Shown piece after piece: positions 1 through 8,089 of a stretch of 64,000 nucleotides of DNA; position 1 is the first letter of the stretch, and each line of letters begins with the position of its first letter. Below the pieces are notes generated by a model, which saw only the letters and a program-made list of their open reading frames with translations, made no database searches and was not told where the DNA came from. This DNA is from Alphaproteobacteria bacterium (GTDB lineage: Bacteria > Pseudomonadota > Alphaproteobacteria > JAUHZC01), in contig JAUHZC010000001.1 of NCBI GenBank assembly GCA_030425805.1, positions 1 through 64,000 of the forward strand, given 5' to 3'. Both the position numbers and the translations under genes were made by a program.

Positions 1-152
1 GCCGTATGGATCAGACATGCCGTATGGATCAGACATGTCGTATGGTGCAGACATACCGTACGGTGCAGACATGCCGTATGGATCAGACATACCGTACGGT
101 GCAGACATACCGTATGGATCAGACATACCGTATGGTGCAGACATACCGTATG
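1..152. repeat. 18-bp tandem repeat, about 8 units
   Basis: Units alternate between two variants, one containing GTATGGATCAGACAT and one containing GTATGGTGCAGACAT. The 18-base period equals six codons and encodes the PYGMSD/PYGMSA units of the minus-strand gene. The array reaches the window edge, so the total copy number is unknown. Confidence 0.9.
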
Positions 153-369
153 GATGGTGCATGGCGTGTGGAACATTATAGTAGACAAAAACTCCACCTG
201 GCGCAGGAACATAGAAAGGGCCAAAATGGTATCCTGGAGCCGATAGATACATTGGGCCGGCTAAATTTGGTGGAGAGCCTGGAGGGGCCGACATATAGTA
301 TGGTACATCTGCTGCATAGGCTCCGCTCCCGTTAAAGAGGATAAGAGCAAGAATGAAAATTATTTTCAT
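1..369 (-). CDS. Secreted PYGMS-repeat protein (partial, C-terminus beyond the window)
   Basis: The reading frame opens at an ATG on the minus strand (bases 369-367) and stays open to base 1, so the C-terminus is missing. The first 16 or so residues (MKIIFILALILFNGSGAYA) are a typical Sec signal peptide. A Pro/Tyr/Gly-rich stretch follows, then at least eight copies of a six-residue unit PYGMS(D/A). No enzyme domain is visible. Low-complexity Tyr/Pro/Gly/Met repeats of this kind occur in surface or matrix proteins, but the function is unknown. The opposite strand also has an open frame across the repeats; it lacks a signal peptide and is only a by-product of the 18-base periodicity. A weak purine-rich stretch precedes the start. 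Confidence 0.75.
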   Translation of the reverse strand, partial: MKIIFILALILFNGSGAYAADVPYYMSAPPGSPPNLAGPMYLSAPGYHFGPFYVPAPGGVFVYYNVPHAMHHPYGMSAPYGMSDPYGMSAPYGMSDPYGMSAPYGMSAPYDMSDPYGMSDPYG

Positions 370-454
370 AGTGTTTTCCCTGTTACTGGGAAAAGCATAC
401 CATTTTTTTCTTGAAAAAAACTAAAATTTAAAATAAATCCTTTTAAAATCCGCA

Positions 455-482
455 TTGACCAAGAGGTCATGGTGGATATATC
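455..482 (+). promoter_or_regulatory. Candidate promoter of map
   Basis: TTGACC at 455-460 and TATATC at 477-482 are separated by 16 bases. Transcription would start within a few bases of the ATG at 491, giving a near-leaderless mRNA. This also explains why the in-frame TTG at 455 is unlikely to be the start codon: it would be the -35 box. Confidence 0.4.
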
Positions 483-490
483 TTAGCTCT

Positions 491-1276
491 ATGAATGAAT
501 ATATCCTCCGTCAGACTGAGAACTTAATTCCTATCTTTTCCCCTGCAGCATTTGAAAAAATGCGGGTTGCGGGGCGCCTGGCTGCTCAAACGTTGGATCA
601 TGTGGCTCCTTATGTGAAACCTGGGGTTTCCACAGAAAAGCTCGATCAGATTTGCCACAAATTTATCGAGAAGAATGGGGCCATTTCTGCATGCCTTGGG
701 TACAAGGGATATCCGAAGTCTGTGTGCATCTCTGTGAATCATGTTGTTTGTCACGGCATTCCTTCTGATAAAAAGATCTTGAGAGATGGGGATATCCTTA
801 ACATCGATGTCACTGTCATTGTGGGTGGGTGGTATGGCGATACCAGCCGTATGTTCGTTGCAGGTAAAGCAGACGTGAAATCCCAAAAATTGATGGATGT
901 CACACGGGAGTCTTTGGAGCGAGCCATTGAATTTGTGAAACCTGGCATTACCTTTGGGGATATTGGGCATCTGATTCAAACTTACGTTGAGGATCGGGGG
1001 TACTCCACAGTGCGGGAATTCTGCGGTCATGGAATTGGAAATTTTTTCCACGGCCCCCCGGAGGTCTTACACTTTGGAGAAGCAGGCACCCGTGATGTGG
1101 TAGAAGAAGGGATGTTCTTCACTATTGAGCCTATGATTAACATTGGTCGCCCTGAGACAAAAATCTTGGCTGATGGATGGACGGCAGTAACTCGGGATAA
1201 AACCCTCTCTGCACAGTATGAGCATACCCTTGGTGTGACAGCTGACGGCTGTGAAATCTTTACAGTAAGTAAATAA
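491..1276 (+). CDS. map: Methionine aminopeptidase, type I
   Basis: Removes the N-terminal methionine from nascent proteins in the cytoplasm; a dinuclear metal enzyme. Counting from the ATG at 491 (261 residues, the usual length of the family), the five metal ligands are visible as D106, D117, H180, E213 and E244, with the conserved His at residue 88 (CHGIPSD). Family motifs GHGIG, TIEPM and EHT are intact. An in-frame TTG at 455 would add 12 residues but overlaps a promoter-like -35 box, so I prefer 491. The gene stands alone; palindromic repeats follow its stop codon. Confidence 0.95.
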   Translation: MNEYILRQTENLIPIFSPAAFEKMRVAGRLAAQTLDHVAPYVKPGVSTEKLDQICHKFIEKNGAISACLGYKGYPKSVCISVNHVVCHGIPSDKKILRDGDILNIDVTVIVGGWYGDTSRMFVAGKADVKSQKLMDVTRESLERAIEFVKPGITFGDIGHLIQTYVEDRGYSTVREFCGHGIGNFFHGPPEVLHFGEAGTRDVVEEGMFFTIEPMINIGRPETKILADGWTAVTRDKTLSAQYEHTLGVTADGCEIFTVSK

Positions 1277-1305
1277 GTTTTCTGATCGCTTTAACTCATT
1301 GGTTA

Positions 1306-1410
1306 TGGATTGCCACGTCGCTCCGCTCCTCGCAATGACCGGTGAGGGAGGGGCTCCTCGCAATGACTTCCTTACTGTCATCGCGAAGGCCGAAGGCCTG
1401 TGGCGATCCA
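1306..1410. repeat. Dispersed palindromic repeat, copy 1
   Basis: Begins TGGATTGCCACG and ends GTGGCGATCCA, with internal CTCGCAATGAC and GTCATCGCGA segments that pair to form a long imperfect hairpin. The same TGGAT-Y-GCC ... GGCGATCCA framework recurs at 1768, 12737, 14609, 18567 and 38889. Confidence 0.75.
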
Positions 1411-1470
1411 AACATCTTGACTTTCAAGTAAAGACAGATCAGAAAAGAAAAAAATCAGGGAGAAATCAAG

Positions 1471-1767
1471 TTGCCCCCTTGGCAGCCAGCTATCTACATG
1501 CTTTCAAATCAGTATCAGGGTACATTGTATGTCGGCGTAACAAGCAATTTAATTAAAAGAGTTTACCAGCATAAACATGGGCATACTCATGGCTTTACAA
1601 AAAAATATGAATGCAAAAATTTGGTATATTACGAATTGTTTGGGGACATATCCCGAGCTATTCAACGAGAGAAGCAACTTAAGGCAGGCTCAAGGGCTAA
1701 GAAAATTGACTTGATCAACAAATTTAACCCTCAGTGGAAAGATTTGTACGGTACTATATGCTCTTAG
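1471..1767 (+). CDS. Small GIY-YIG nuclease-domain protein
   Basis: A 98-residue stand-alone GIY-YIG domain. The signature is visible near the N-terminus as IYML followed by TLYVGVT (the GIY and YIG strands), then the conserved Arg in LIKRVYQHK and the catalytic-type Glu in IQREKQLK. Proteins of this small family (COG2827-like) are predicted DNA endonucleases, but their biological role is poorly known. It starts at a TTG preceded by GGGAGA at a suitable distance. It lies exactly between two copies of the dispersed palindromic repeat (1306-1410 and 1768-1845), which suggests the gene and repeats may travel or act together. Confidence 0.85.
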   Translation: MPPWQPAIYMLSNQYQGTLYVGVTSNLIKRVYQHKHGHTHGFTKKYECKNLVYYELFGDISRAIQREKQLKAGSRAKKIDLINKFNPQWKDLYGTICS

Positions 1768-1880
1768 TGGATTGCAGCAATGCTGCGCTCCTCGCAATGA
1801 CTTTTCCTACAGTCATCGCGAGCCCTGAAAGGGCGCGGCGATCCATAAGGTGAGGATATTCCGGGTTAAGCCCGGAGATG
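1768..1880. repeat. Dispersed palindromic repeat, copy 2, plus a short palindrome
   Basis: 1768-1845 starts TGGATTGCAGC, contains CTCGCAATGAC and GTCATCGCGAG, and ends GGCGATCCA. A second short palindrome (CCGGGTTAAGCCCGG, 1861-1875) follows. The remaining intergenic DNA up to the promoter at 2026 shows no gene. Confidence 0.7.
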
Positions 1881-2025
1881 ATGTAGCGCTATGAGACTCA
1901 TCTCGGAACTTCACACTAATGTCACCTCATACTTGATCCGGGGGGGGCTATAAACCAAATTTCTGGCACCTCTTCCCAAAATCCTAGAGAAGGTTGGGCA
2001 TATATTGTCGTATTTCTGGCGCCCC

Positions 2026-2052
2026 TTGACGCTGCTTTAAATATGTTTTAAT
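2026..2052 (+). promoter_or_regulatory. Candidate promoter for the secreted protein at 2079
   Basis: TTGACG at 2026-2031 and TTTAAT at 2047-2052 with a 15-base spacer. The predicted transcript would start near 2059, leaving a short leader that carries GGAG (2065-2068) ahead of the GTG start. Confidence 0.45.
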
Positions 2053-2078
2053 GCTGAGCAAATTGGAGTTTATGCCCT

Positions 2079-2936
2079 GTGTCTAAATTGATCAAAAAAG
2101 CCTTCTTCCTCTTTTGTTTGGGGCTCAGTTTTTCTTATGAGTTTGCTTATGGAGCAGGCGATAAGGAAAATTATTGCAGAGATGACTTTACTCCTTATTA
2201 TCCACCACTTGATGATCACCCTCATTCCCCAATTAATTCTGAACCACCTGGAAAAACAAATGGAGCAGAGGTATTTTCCTTAGAGAAATTTAAGGAAGCT
2301 CTTTCAAGTGTGGCTGCTTCAAGGCGTCCTGATATTACAGAATGTGTTTGGAGGGCTGTCAAGGGGAGATCCTCAGAGATGGAACAAAGGTTAATGGACT
2401 CAAACAGGAAGAGGATAACTGACTATGTTCTTGGTTTAGCAAGGAATAGCATTTTTTGTGCTAACTGCTATGGAGCCTTTGTATCGGTTGTTGTTCTTGA
2501 TTGTCTGATAAAAACTCGTTTTCTAAGAACATCTGGAGGTGTGCGCTCACTTTTAGGAAAGGCCATGCTTTCCACGGGGGCTGCATACCTTTCTGGGAAG
2601 TGGGTTCTCTTATATATGTGTTCTACGAGTGAAGTTCCAGCTTTCGATATTGAACTTAAAAGAACGCAACGTTGGCTATCTAATATGGTTTTTGATGTCC
2701 CTGTTTGGGGTATTGAGCTTGAAAAAACGCAACGTTGGCTATCTAATATGGCTTCTGATGAAGAGCGAGAGGATGATTCCTGGGAAGCTATGAGAAAAAG
2801 CCCAATTGTTGAAAGAGCCGTTTGGGGTTCCGAACTATTAGGCCTCCCCAGTCACTTCCATGAATTGTCTCTAGAAGACAGAAGAAATATAACACGTCTT
2901 CTCAAAGAATTAGCTGAAGAGAGTGAAAGGGTTTAG
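2079..2936 (+). CDS. Secreted hypothetical protein with an internal 21-residue duplication
   Basis: A 285-residue protein of unknown function. GTG start, preceded by GGAG. Residues 1 to about 26 form a signal peptide (KKAFFLFCLGLSFSYEFAYG). The mid-region has two hydrophobic stretches (around VSVVVLDCLI and GAAYLSGKWVLLY) that could be membrane-associated. Residues around 190-230 contain two copies of a segment with KTQRWLSNM/RTQRWLSNM, arising from a 63-bp tandem duplication. The C-terminus (SLEDRRNITRLLKELA) resembles one unit of the helical repeat seen in the large secreted proteins at 31788 and 62186. It may be an exported or envelope protein; no enzyme motif is visible. Confidence 0.7.
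   Translation: MSKLIKKAFFLFCLGLSFSYEFAYGAGDKENYCRDDFTPYYPPLDDHPHSPINSEPPGKTNGAEVFSLEKFKEALSSVAASRRPDITECVWRAVKGRSSEMEQRLMDSNRKRITDYVLGLARNSIFCANCYGAFVSVVVLDCLIKTRFLRTSGGVRSLLGKAMLSTGAAYLSGKWVLLYMCSTSEVPAFDIELKRTQRWLSNMVFDVPVWGIELEKTQRWLSNMASDEEREDDSWEAMRKSPIVERAVWGSELLGLPSHFHELSLEDRRNITRLLKELAEESERV
2644..2762 (+). repeat. 63-bp tandem duplication inside a gene
   Basis: The block containing ACGCAACGTTGGCTATCTAA occurs at 2664 and again at 2727, exactly 63 bases apart, in the same reading frame. Flanks within each unit are about 80 percent alike, so the duplication is fairly recent. Confidence 0.85.
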
Positions 2937-2952
2937 ACCTACCCAGTGCCTT

Positions 2953-2980
2953 ATGGATTGTGGCAATGCTCCTCTCCTCA
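2953..2980. repeat. Degenerate fragment of the dispersed repeat
   Basis: ATGGATTGTGGCAATGCTCC resembles the left end of the TGGATTGC repeat found at 1768. Only one arm is recognisable. Confidence 0.35.
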
Positions 2981-3073
2981 GAACAGCATCCCTAATATTT
3001 CCCTCTTCCGTCTTGCCGAAGAGAATAAAAAATGTCATCTTGAAGAAAGCAATTTTTCAGAAGCGAGGGGCGT

Positions 3074-4126
3074 GTGGAAATTGAAATGGAAACACGGTTA
3101 GTGGACTCAGAGGCTCATCCAGAGGATGTAGCCAGCCCTGCCTTGCGCCCCAAAAGCCTCGACCATTTTGTGGGTCAGGATGCGCTTAAGAAAAACCTGC
3201 GTATTTTTGTGCAAGCTGCGGCTGAGCGTGGAGAGGCTATGGATCACACACTTCTCCATGGCCCACCTGGGCTTGGAAAAACCACATTGGCTCAGATCAT
3301 TGCCCATGAGCTCGGTGTAAATTTTAAGGCAACAGCAGGCCCGTTGTTAACAAAGCCAGGGGATTTGGCCGCGATTTTGACAAATCTTGAGCCCCGGGAC
3401 GTTTTGTTTGTTGATGAAATTCACCGCTTGCATCCTCAGGTGGAGGAGGTCCTCTATCCTGCCATGGAGGATTACAAGCTTGATATTGTCGTGGGGGAGG
3501 GGCCAGGGGCTCGTTCTCTCCAGATTGATTTGCCACCTTTTACGCTTGTTGGGGCAACAACCCGGGCGGGTCTTCTCTCAAGCCCCCTTCGGGACCGGTT
3601 TGGAATTCCTCTGCGCCTTGAATTTTATGGTCAGGCGGAGCTGGTTGATATTCTCACAATGAATGCTAAGAAGCTTGCGATGACCCTTGAGGATGAGGGC
3701 GCCCGGGAGATTGCACGGCGCTGCCGAGGAACGCCACGGATTGCAGGCCGGCTTTTGCGCCGGGTCCGGGACTTTGCGCAATCCTATAAAAGTGAGAGTA
3801 TTACTTTATCCATTGCCCAAGAGGGGCTTGATGCTCTGCAGGTTGATAAGCAAGGATTGGACCGCCAAGACCGGAAGTATTTGCTGGCGATGATTGAGAA
3901 TTATCGTGGTGGGCCTGTTGGCGTTGAGACTCTTTCTGCGGCCTTGGCAGAACAAAGAGATGTGATCGAAGATGTCATCGAGCCCTATCTTTTGCAGCAA
4001 GGGTTTATTGATCGCACCCCTCGGGGGCGCATGGCTACGCAGAAAGCCTATGATCACTTAGGTTTAGCACCTCCAGCTCCTTTGGAAAAGACGGGCGATT
4101 TGTGGCATAAAGGAAGTGCAGCTTAG
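3074..4126 (+). CDS. ruvB: Holliday junction branch-migration helicase RuvB
   Basis: The AAA+ motor that, with RuvA, drives branch migration of Holliday junctions before RuvC cleavage. Walker [10 protein letters not shown] lies at residues 63-71 and Walker B DEIH at 114-117; [18 protein letters not shown] carries sensor 1 and the arginine finger, and the C-terminal winged helix ends in FIDRTPRGR. The length of 350 is normal. GTG start at 3074; the ATG at 3086 is an alternative that loses four residues. ruvC and ruvA, which usually precede it in alphaproteobacteria, are absent here. The link to ybgC and tol that follows (18 bases on) is the usual order. Confidence 0.96.
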   Translation: MEIEMETRLVDSEAHPEDVASPALRPKSLDHFVGQDALKKNLRIFVQAAAERGEAMDHTLLHGPPGLGKTTLAQIIAHELGVNFKATAGPLLTKPGDLAAILTNLEPRDVLFVDEIHRLHPQVEEVLYPAMEDYKLDIVVGEGPGARSLQIDLPPFTLVGATTRAGLLSSPLRDRFGIPLRLEFYGQAELVDILTMNAKKLAMTLEDEGAREIARRCRGTPRIAGRLLRRVRDFAQSYKSESITLSIAQEGLDALQVDKQGLDRQDRKYLLAMIENYRGGPVGVETLSAALAEQRDVIEDVIEPYLLQQGFIDRTPRGRMATQKAYDHLGLAPPAPLEKTGDLWHKGSAA

Positions 4127-4144
4127 CGTTGCGAGAGGGAATCT

Positions 4145-4630
4145 ATGAATCAATACACAGCCCCAACCGTGAGTGAATTCCTTCCTGATGTACAGGAGGA
4201 AAAGCCGATCATCACAGACGAGACTGTGTACCGCCATACGCTCCGTGTTTATTATGAAGATACAGATGCAGGGGGTGTGGTAAACCATGCGGCCTATTTG
4301 AATTATCTTGAACGAGCTCGGACGGAAATGCTTCATGATATGGGCTACAGTAATCGCCAGCTTAAGACACTTGGGGTAATGGTGGTTGTGCGTCGCTTAC
4401 AGGTAGCCTATATGTTGCCAGCTCATCTTGAGGATGATCTGATCATAGAGACTTCGGTCCTGAAACTTCGGCGTGTGGGTGCAACTTTCCGGCAAGAAAT
4501 TTTTCGGGCAGAAACCAAAATTTTAGATGCCGTTGTGGATACGGCATGTATAAAAGGAACGGGAGGTGTCACATCTTGGCCTCCTTTAATCTATAGTAAA
4601 TTTCAAACCTTATTTTCGGAGGACGAATAA
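4145..4630 (+). CDS. ybgC: Acyl-CoA thioesterase YbgC (Tol-Pal associated)
   Basis: A hotdog-fold thioesterase of the 4-hydroxybenzoyl-CoA family; YbgC hydrolyses short acyl-CoA or acyl-ACP and is nearly always encoded with tol-pal. The catalytic signature YYEDTDAGGVVNHAAYL is intact, with the Asp at about 41 and His at about 48. The protein carries a roughly 28-residue N-terminal extension compared with the E. coli enzyme. The start has GAGAGGGA upstream. Its stop codon overlaps the tolQ start by one base (TAATG), implying translational coupling. Confidence 0.93.
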   Translation: MNQYTAPTVSEFLPDVQEEKPIITDETVYRHTLRVYYEDTDAGGVVNHAAYLNYLERARTEMLHDMGYSNRQLKTLGVMVVVRRLQVAYMLPAHLEDDLIIETSVLKLRRVGATFRQEIFRAETKILDAVVDTACIKGTGGVTSWPPLIYSKFQTLFSEDE

Positions 4631-5349
4631 TGGCAGCAGAAGTGGGCATGGCCGCAGAAACAGCATCAGCGGTGGATACAAGCTTGTTGGGAATGTTCTT
4701 AGGAGCTGATTTTGTTGTTCAGCTCGTGATGATTGGACTCTTAGCAGCCTCAGTGTACTCTTGGTCTGTTATTTTCTCAAAAGTCTCACGGTTATCAAAA
4801 CTCCGGCGGGCTGCAAAGAAATTTGAAGAAGCCTTTTGGTCTGGCGGATCCCTTGACGTTTTGCATGAGAAAATCTCCCGTAAGAATGAAGATCCTATGG
4901 CACGTACTTTTGCAAAAGGCATGGAAGAGTGGGGCCAAATCAAGGGGAAAGCAACAGGAGGTCTTTCCGCAGCTGAGCGTCAAAATTATAAAGAGCGGCT
5001 CAATCAAGCAATGACCCTGAGCCTCCGCCGATCCTTGTCTGAGGAAGAGGGGAACGTAGGGTCTCTTGCAACGATTAGTAGTGCAGCTCCTTTTGTGGGA
5101 CTTTTTGGAACAGTCTGGGGAATTATGAACAGCTTCCAGGGAATTGCTGCGTCACAAAGCACAAACCTTGCGGTTGTTGCCCCTGGTATTGCAGAGGCTT
5201 TGTTCGCCACAGCCCTCGGTCTTGTGGCTGCGATTCCAGCCCTTGTCGCTTATAATAAAATCTCTCAGGAAATTGATGCTTACGGAGAGCAGCTCGAAAC
5301 CTTTAAGGATGAGTTCATTTCCCTTGTGAACAAAAAGCTGGAGGGGTAA
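4630..5349 (+). CDS. tolQ: Tol-Pal system inner-membrane protein TolQ
   Basis: The MotA/ExbB-type proton-channel subunit that, with TolR, energises TolA for outer-membrane constriction during division. 239 residues with three membrane segments: about 27-49, then two near the C-terminus (ISSAAPFVGLFGTVWGIM and the GIAEALFATALGLVAAIPA stretch). The conserved GLFGTVWGI and ALxATALGL motifs are present. It overlaps ybgC by one base and abuts tolR. Confidence 0.97.
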   Translation: MAAEVGMAAETASAVDTSLLGMFLGADFVVQLVMIGLLAASVYSWSVIFSKVSRLSKLRRAAKKFEEAFWSGGSLDVLHEKISRKNEDPMARTFAKGMEEWGQIKGKATGGLSAAERQNYKERLNQAMTLSLRRSLSEEEGNVGSLATISSAAPFVGLFGTVWGIMNSFQGIAASQSTNLAVVAPGIAEALFATALGLVAAIPALVAYNKISQEIDAYGEQLETFKDEFISLVNKKLEG

Positions 5350-5814
5350 ATGGCAGGGCAACCCCTTTCTCGTGGACGTAGCCGGGGACGCCACCGGCGT
5401 CAGGTCGGGGAGATCAATGTGACGCCAATGGTTGACGTGATGTTGGTGCTTCTTATCATCTTTATGGTGACGGCTCCTTTGCTTACCGTTGGCGTTCCTG
5501 TGAACTTACCAGAGACACAGGCGAAGGCTCTTGATGAAAATATCGAGCCTCTGACGATTAGCATTGATAAAAAAGGCATCATTTATCTCCAGGAAACGAC
5601 AGTGAGTCTTGAAGGGCTTATCCCCCGGCTGCAGGCCATTACAGGCGTGAATCCTGAAGCCCGGATTTACGTGCGGGGTGATGAAGGCATTGCGTACGGC
5701 AAAGTAATGAAAGTGATGGCTGGACTCAATATGGCTGGATATAAGAAGGTTGCCCTTCTGACGAAATCTCCGAAAAGTAACGCCAAAAAGGGCCGTAGGT
5801 CCCGTAGAGGGTAG
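5350..5814 (+). CDS. tolR: Tol-Pal system protein TolR
   Basis: ExbD/TolR-family partner of TolQ: a cytoplasmic N-terminus rich in Arg, one membrane helix (about 27-45) beginning NVTPMVDVMLVLLIIFMV, and a periplasmic domain. The membrane aspartate required for proton use is D29. The start follows the tolQ stop directly, and GGAGGGG precedes it. The basic C-terminus (KKGRRSRRG) is slightly longer than in E. coli. Length 154. Confidence 0.96.
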   Translation: MAGQPLSRGRSRGRHRRQVGEINVTPMVDVMLVLLIIFMVTAPLLTVGVPVNLPETQAKALDENIEPLTISIDKKGIIYLQETTVSLEGLIPRLQAITGVNPEARIYVRGDEGIAYGKVMKVMAGLNMAGYKKVALLTKSPKSNAKKGRRSRRG

Positions 5815-5817
5815 GGG

Positions 5818-6666
5818 ATGAAAGGTCCAAACCACCAAAGTTATATTCTTTCAGGTTTACTCCATATCTGTGTATTGCTTGTTGGGTATATCTCTTTTTC
5901 AGATAACTTGAAAATTGCTGAAGAATTTCAGTCTCATGTTCAGCCTGTAGAGTTGATCCAAGAAGAGGATGCTCCTGCCGTTAACATTGAGAAGGTGAAA
6001 AAGGATGCCCGAGAAGGGGAGCCAAAGCCTATGCCTGACTATGTGCCAGAGCGTCGAGATTCCACGCCTCAACCTAAACCTGAACCAGAAGAAGCAGCGC
6101 CACCTGAGCCAAAACCAAAACCAAAGGTTGAAGCTGAATCTGAACCAGAGGCACCTTTGCCAACGCCTAAACCAAAAGCAAAACCAGAAGAAAAGCCTGA
6201 ACCTAAGCCAGAGCCTCAGCCCAAGCCTAAACCAAAGAAAAAGCCTGAGCCAAAGAAGGAAGAGCTCGACTTTAGCGATGTTCTCAAAAACCTCCAGAAA
6301 ATTGAGAATCGGGGGAATGGAGAAGGGGGGCAACCTAAGAAAGTTGCAGAACCTCTTTCACAGAGTGAAATTAATGCAGCGAAGCGCCAGATTGAACGAT
6401 GCTGGAATCCCCCTGCAAGTGTTCGGAATGCAAAAGCATTGATTGTCGAAGTGCGTGCGACCCTCTCAAGAGATGGTATCGTTACAAGTGCAAAACCAAT
6501 CAAGCGCGGCTTTATCCATGCATCTCCCCTTAATCGTGTGGCTGAAGAATCTGCTGTGCGGGCAGCTTTGAATCCTAAATGTCATCCTCTGAAGCTTCCT
6601 GTGGATAAATATGAACAGTGGAAAGATATTACCTTTGTTTTTGATCCTAAGCGGATGGTGGGGTAA
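5818..6666 (+). CDS. tolA: Tol-Pal system protein TolA
   Basis: Inner-membrane-anchored periplasmic protein that links TolQR to Pal and TolB. One membrane helix at about 9-28; a long Pro/Glu/Lys linker (roughly residues 70-150) of KPKPEP-type repeats in place of the Ala/Lys-rich helix of E. coli; then a C-terminal TolA/TonB-like domain beginning LSQSEINAAKRQIERCWNPP. The identification rests on this C-terminal domain and the position between tolR and tolB. The Pro-rich linker is common in alphaproteobacterial TolA. Confidence 0.93.
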   Translation: MKGPNHQSYILSGLLHICVLLVGYISFSDNLKIAEEFQSHVQPVELIQEEDAPAVNIEKVKKDAREGEPKPMPDYVPERRDSTPQPKPEPEEAAPPEPKPKPKVEAESEPEAPLPTPKPKAKPEEKPEPKPEPQPKPKPKKKPEPKKEELDFSDVLKNLQKIENRGNGEGGQPKKVAEPLSQSEINAAKRQIERCWNPPASVRNAKALIVEVRATLSRDGIVTSAKPIKRGFIHASPLNRVAEESAVRAALNPKCHPLKLPVDKYEQWKDITFVFDPKRMVG

Positions 6667-6675
6667 GATGAGCCT

Positions 6676-7989
6676 ATGATACGGTTTTTACAGTTTTTAA
6701 TTGTGGGTTTGTTTTTCTGGGGCGGCGATGCACAGGCTGTGCGCGTCGTTATTGATCGGGGCCACTTTGCGCCCATACCCTTGGCTTTGACCAAGGTATA
6801 TCCTGCAGACTCAGAGATTTATGACCTTTCTCAAAAACTTGAGAAAGTTGTGCAAAAGGATCTCCGGTCCTGTGGTCAGTTTAAATTGATTGATCCGCTG
6901 GCCTTTATTCAAAATCTTGAGAGCCTTCACCGGGATGGCCCTCGCTTTGGAGATTGGCGCATTCTCCATGCCCAAGCTTTGACTCGTGTGAAGGTTGAAA
7001 ACCGGGATCGAAAGAATTTCAAGGTCACTCTTTCCCTCTATGATGTCTTTACCCAAAAAGTCCTAGAAGAGATTGCATATTTGGGGCCTAAAGATGAGTG
7101 GCGTAAGATGTCTCACCGGATTGCCGATAAGATCTATGAGCGCCTCACTGGGGAGCAGGGCTACTTTGATACAAAGCTTGTCTTTGTTGAGGAGTCTGGA
7201 CCTCGCACCCGTCGCCAGCGTCGTTTGATGATGGTGGATCAAGATGGGGAAAATCTTAAATCCCTCACAAAGAAGGGGCGCACTATTGTCATGACGCCTC
7301 GGATCTCTCCAAAGGGAAACCGCCTCGTTTATCTGGATTTTGGAGAGCGTAACCGGGTTCCTCGTGTGCGGATTATGGACATGAAGTCAAAAAAACATCA
7401 AACTCTTGGGAAGTTTCCTGGAATGACCTACTCCCCGCGCTTTTCTCATGATGGTCGAAAGGTTGTTCTCAGCTTCTCCCAGTCCGGAAATTCCTCTCTC
7501 TACGAGATGGACTTGGTAAGCCGACGGGTAAAGCGCTTGAGTTATGGCGATGTGATTGATACTTCGCCATCATACTCTCCAGATGATCGCAAAATCGTCT
7601 TTAGCAGTAACCGTCCTGGGAATGTCCAGATCTACGTCATGGATAGTAATGGGCAAAACCTCAAGCGGATTAGCTATGGCCCAGGCCGTTATGCGACCCC
7701 AGTGTGGTCACCTCGGGGGGATCTCATTGCCTTTACAAAGCAATATAAAGGGCAGTTCTATATTGGTGTGATGCGACCAGATGGAACAGGGGAGCGTTTA
7801 CTTACTACGGGCGATGTTGTGGAGGACCCAGAGTGGGCTCCAGGAGGGCAGATGATCCTCTTTACCCGCACAAATCCAAGGCGCCGCGGGCAGAGCAAAC
7901 TGAACATCATTGACCTGAGTGGATTTAACGAAAGGCGCGTTCCCTTGAAAGCCGAAGGGTCTGGCGGTTCCTGGGTTGGAAGTCGTTGA
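6676..7989 (+). CDS. tolB: Tol-Pal system periplasmic protein TolB
   Basis: Periplasmic beta-propeller that binds Pal and is displaced by TolA. 437 residues: a signal peptide of about 20 residues ending DAQA, an N-terminal alpha/beta domain, then WD40-like propeller repeats recognisable by PRISPKGNRLVYL, SPSYSPDDRKIVFSSNRPG and TPVWSPRGDLIAFT. Located 9 bases after tolA. Confidence 0.97.
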   Translation: MIRFLQFLIVGLFFWGGDAQAVRVVIDRGHFAPIPLALTKVYPADSEIYDLSQKLEKVVQKDLRSCGQFKLIDPLAFIQNLESLHRDGPRFGDWRILHAQALTRVKVENRDRKNFKVTLSLYDVFTQKVLEEIAYLGPKDEWRKMSHRIADKIYERLTGEQGYFDTKLVFVEESGPRTRRQRRLMMVDQDGENLKSLTKKGRTIVMTPRISPKGNRLVYLDFGERNRVPRVRIMDMKSKKHQTLGKFPGMTYSPRFSHDGRKVVLSFSQSGNSSLYEMDLVSRRVKRLSYGDVIDTSPSYSPDDRKIVFSSNRPGNVQIYVMDSNGQNLKRISYGPGRYATPVWSPRGDLIAFTKQYKGQFYIGVMRPDGTGERLLTTGDVVEDPEWAPGGQMILFTRTNPRRRGQSKLNIIDLSGFNERRVPLKAEGSGGSWVGSR

Positions 7990-8021
7990 AAAAACAGATA
8001 AAAAAAAGATAATTTCCCCCC

Positions 8022-8050
8022 TTGTGAAGAGTTCACTTTTGGGGTAGATT
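8022..8050 (+). promoter_or_regulatory. Candidate internal promoter for pal
   Basis: TTGTGA at 8022-8027 and TAGATT at 8045-8050 with a 17-base spacer, in the 100-base gap between tolB and pal. It would let the abundant lipoprotein be expressed independently of the upstream operon. Confidence 0.45.
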
Positions 8051-8089
8051 GTTAAAAGTTGAGATGAATTTTATAAAGGTAATCTGATC

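Noticed and set aside
1..152. Possible CRISPR array
   Set aside because: Units are contiguous 18-mers without spacers and encode protein repeats.
6..335. Plus-strand open frame across the tandem repeat
   Set aside because: Repeated MDQTCR-type translation with no start signal; the minus strand has a signal peptide and explains the frame.
5899..6333. Minus-strand open frame opposite tolA
   Set aside because: Trp/Phe/Leu/Arg translation is the complement of the Pro/Lys/Glu repeats.
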